The notes under the pieces were generated by a model, which worked only from the letters and a program-made list of their open reading frames with translations, was not told the origin of the DNA and made no database searches. Source: an uncultured Clostridia bacterium (lineage in GTDB: Bacteria > Bacillota > Clostridia > Christensenellales > Aristaeellaceae). Taken from it: DNA of 6,030 nt. Below, in pieces: positions 5,378 to 6,030 of the stretch (positions are counted from its first letter, which is position 1; each line of letters opens with the position of its first letter). The stretch lies in the NCBI GenBank assembly GCA_946042585.1, contig CAMGDO010000064.1, positions 1 through 6,030 on the forward strand, given 5' to 3'. The translations under genes were made by a program, and so were the position numbers.

Positions 5378-6030
5378 TCAGCGGTTGAGCAGCGTTTCTT
5401 CGGTTTCCTTGTCGAAGAAGTGCAGGCGGGCGGTATCCAGCGCCACCTTGATCGTGTCGCCGGTGCGGGTCGTGGTGCGCGGGTCAACACGGGCGATGAC
5501 GTTCTCGTCCTTGCCGGAGGTGGAGAAGTACAGATAGGTCTCAGAGCCCATCAGCTCGGTCACTTCCACATGCACATCGATGGCGCTGTCGGCATGGGCG
5601 GCCACATACTCGGCGGAGTCGTCGATATTTTCGGGACGGATGCCCATGATGACTTCCTTGCCGATGTAGCTCTCATCCTTGAACTTGGCGAGCTTTTCGG
5701 CGGGCACAACGATGCGGTTGTCGCCAAACACGGCGTACACCTTGCCGTCAGCCTTCTCCAGCTTGACATCGAAGAAGTTCATCTGAGGAGAACCGATGAA
5801 GCCGGCAACAAACTTGTTGACGGGGTAGTCATAGTTGTTCTGGGGAGTATCCACCTGCTGGATGAAGCCGTCCTTCATGATGACGATGCGGGAGCCCATG
5901 GTCATGGCCTCGGTCTGGTCATGGGTAACATAGATGAAGGTCGTCTGCAGCTTCTGATGGAGCTTGGTGATTTCGGTACGCATCTGCACGCGCAGCTTGG
6001 CGTCCAGGTTGGACAGCGGTTCGTCCATCA
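5378..6030 (-). CDS. Sugar ABC transporter ATP-binding protein, MsmX/UgpC/MalK type (5' part outside window)
   Basis: Cytosolic ATPase subunit that powers a carbohydrate (CUT1-type) ABC importer; in Firmicutes such an ATPase often serves several sugar permeases. About 217 C-terminal residues are visible. They open with the Walker B and D-loop [13 protein letters not shown], then the H-loop THDQTEAM and the family sequence [28 protein letters not shown]. The C-terminal regulatory region follows: [18 protein letters not shown] and a TOBE-type end [13 protein letters not shown], closing at [10 protein letters not shown]. Walker A and the LSGGQ signature lie beyond the right edge. In this family's usual 360-370 residues, about 150 are missing. 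It ends at a strong terminator, so it is the last gene of its transcript. I leave the symbol blank because msmX, ugpC and malK cannot be separated here. Confidence 0.95.
   Translation of the reverse strand, partial: MDEPLSNLDAKLRVQMRTEITKLHQKLQTTFIYVTHDQTEAMTMGSRIVIMKDGFIQQVDTPQNNYDYPVNKFVAGFIGSPQMNFFDVKLEKADGKVYAVFGDNRIVVPAEKLAKFKDESYIGKEVIMGIRPENIDDSAEYVAAHADSAIDVHVEVTELMGSETYLYFSTSGKDENVIARVDPRTTTRTGDTIKVALDTARLHFFDKETEETLLNR

Overview
The window looks like chromosomal DNA from a fairly GC-rich, endospore-forming-type member of the Firmicutes (Clostridia in the broad sense). The reasons are strong purine-rich ribosome binding sites, sigma-A type promoters with 17-base spacers, a CwlD-like sporulation amidase and an MsmX/UgpC-type sugar ABC ATPase. 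I cannot assign a genus from sequence alone. No mobile element, CRISPR array, rRNA or tRNA gene is visible.

Layout, left to right. (1) 1-1009, minus: gap, glycolytic glyceraldehyde-3-phosphate dehydrogenase, missing only its last few residues, with a near-consensus promoter and ribosome binding site. (2) 1108-1480, minus: a previously uncoded stretch that is a decayed tandem copy of the next gene, surviving as three homologous blocks in three reading frames. (3) 1479-2633, minus: a complete metallo-beta-lactamase-fold hydrolase with a twin-arginine signal peptide. (4) 2634-2806: a divergent promoter region with palindromes. (5) 2807-4144, plus: a MATE-family multidrug/Na+ antiporter. (6) 4152-4191: a terminator hairpin between convergent genes. 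(7) 4196-4909, minus: a CwlD-like N-acetylmuramoyl-L-alanine amidase. (8) 4910-5330: a long intergenic region packed with DnaA boxes, AT-rich tracts and short repeats. (9) 5331-5364: a terminator. (10) 5378-6030, minus: the C-terminal part of an MsmX/UgpC/MalK-type ABC ATPase that runs off the right edge.

The genes do not form one pathway. gap and the ABC ATPase are housekeeping carbon metabolism. The amidase is for spore cortex remodelling. The MBL hydrolase and MATE exporter share a divergent promoter region and may share regulation. The most notable item is the intergenic DnaA-box cluster at 5057-5251: about nine TTATCCACA-like sites on both strands enclosing a T-rich direct repeat, an oriC-like arrangement although no dnaA/dnaN gene is in view. 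The second is the eroded duplicate of the Tat-exported MBL gene.
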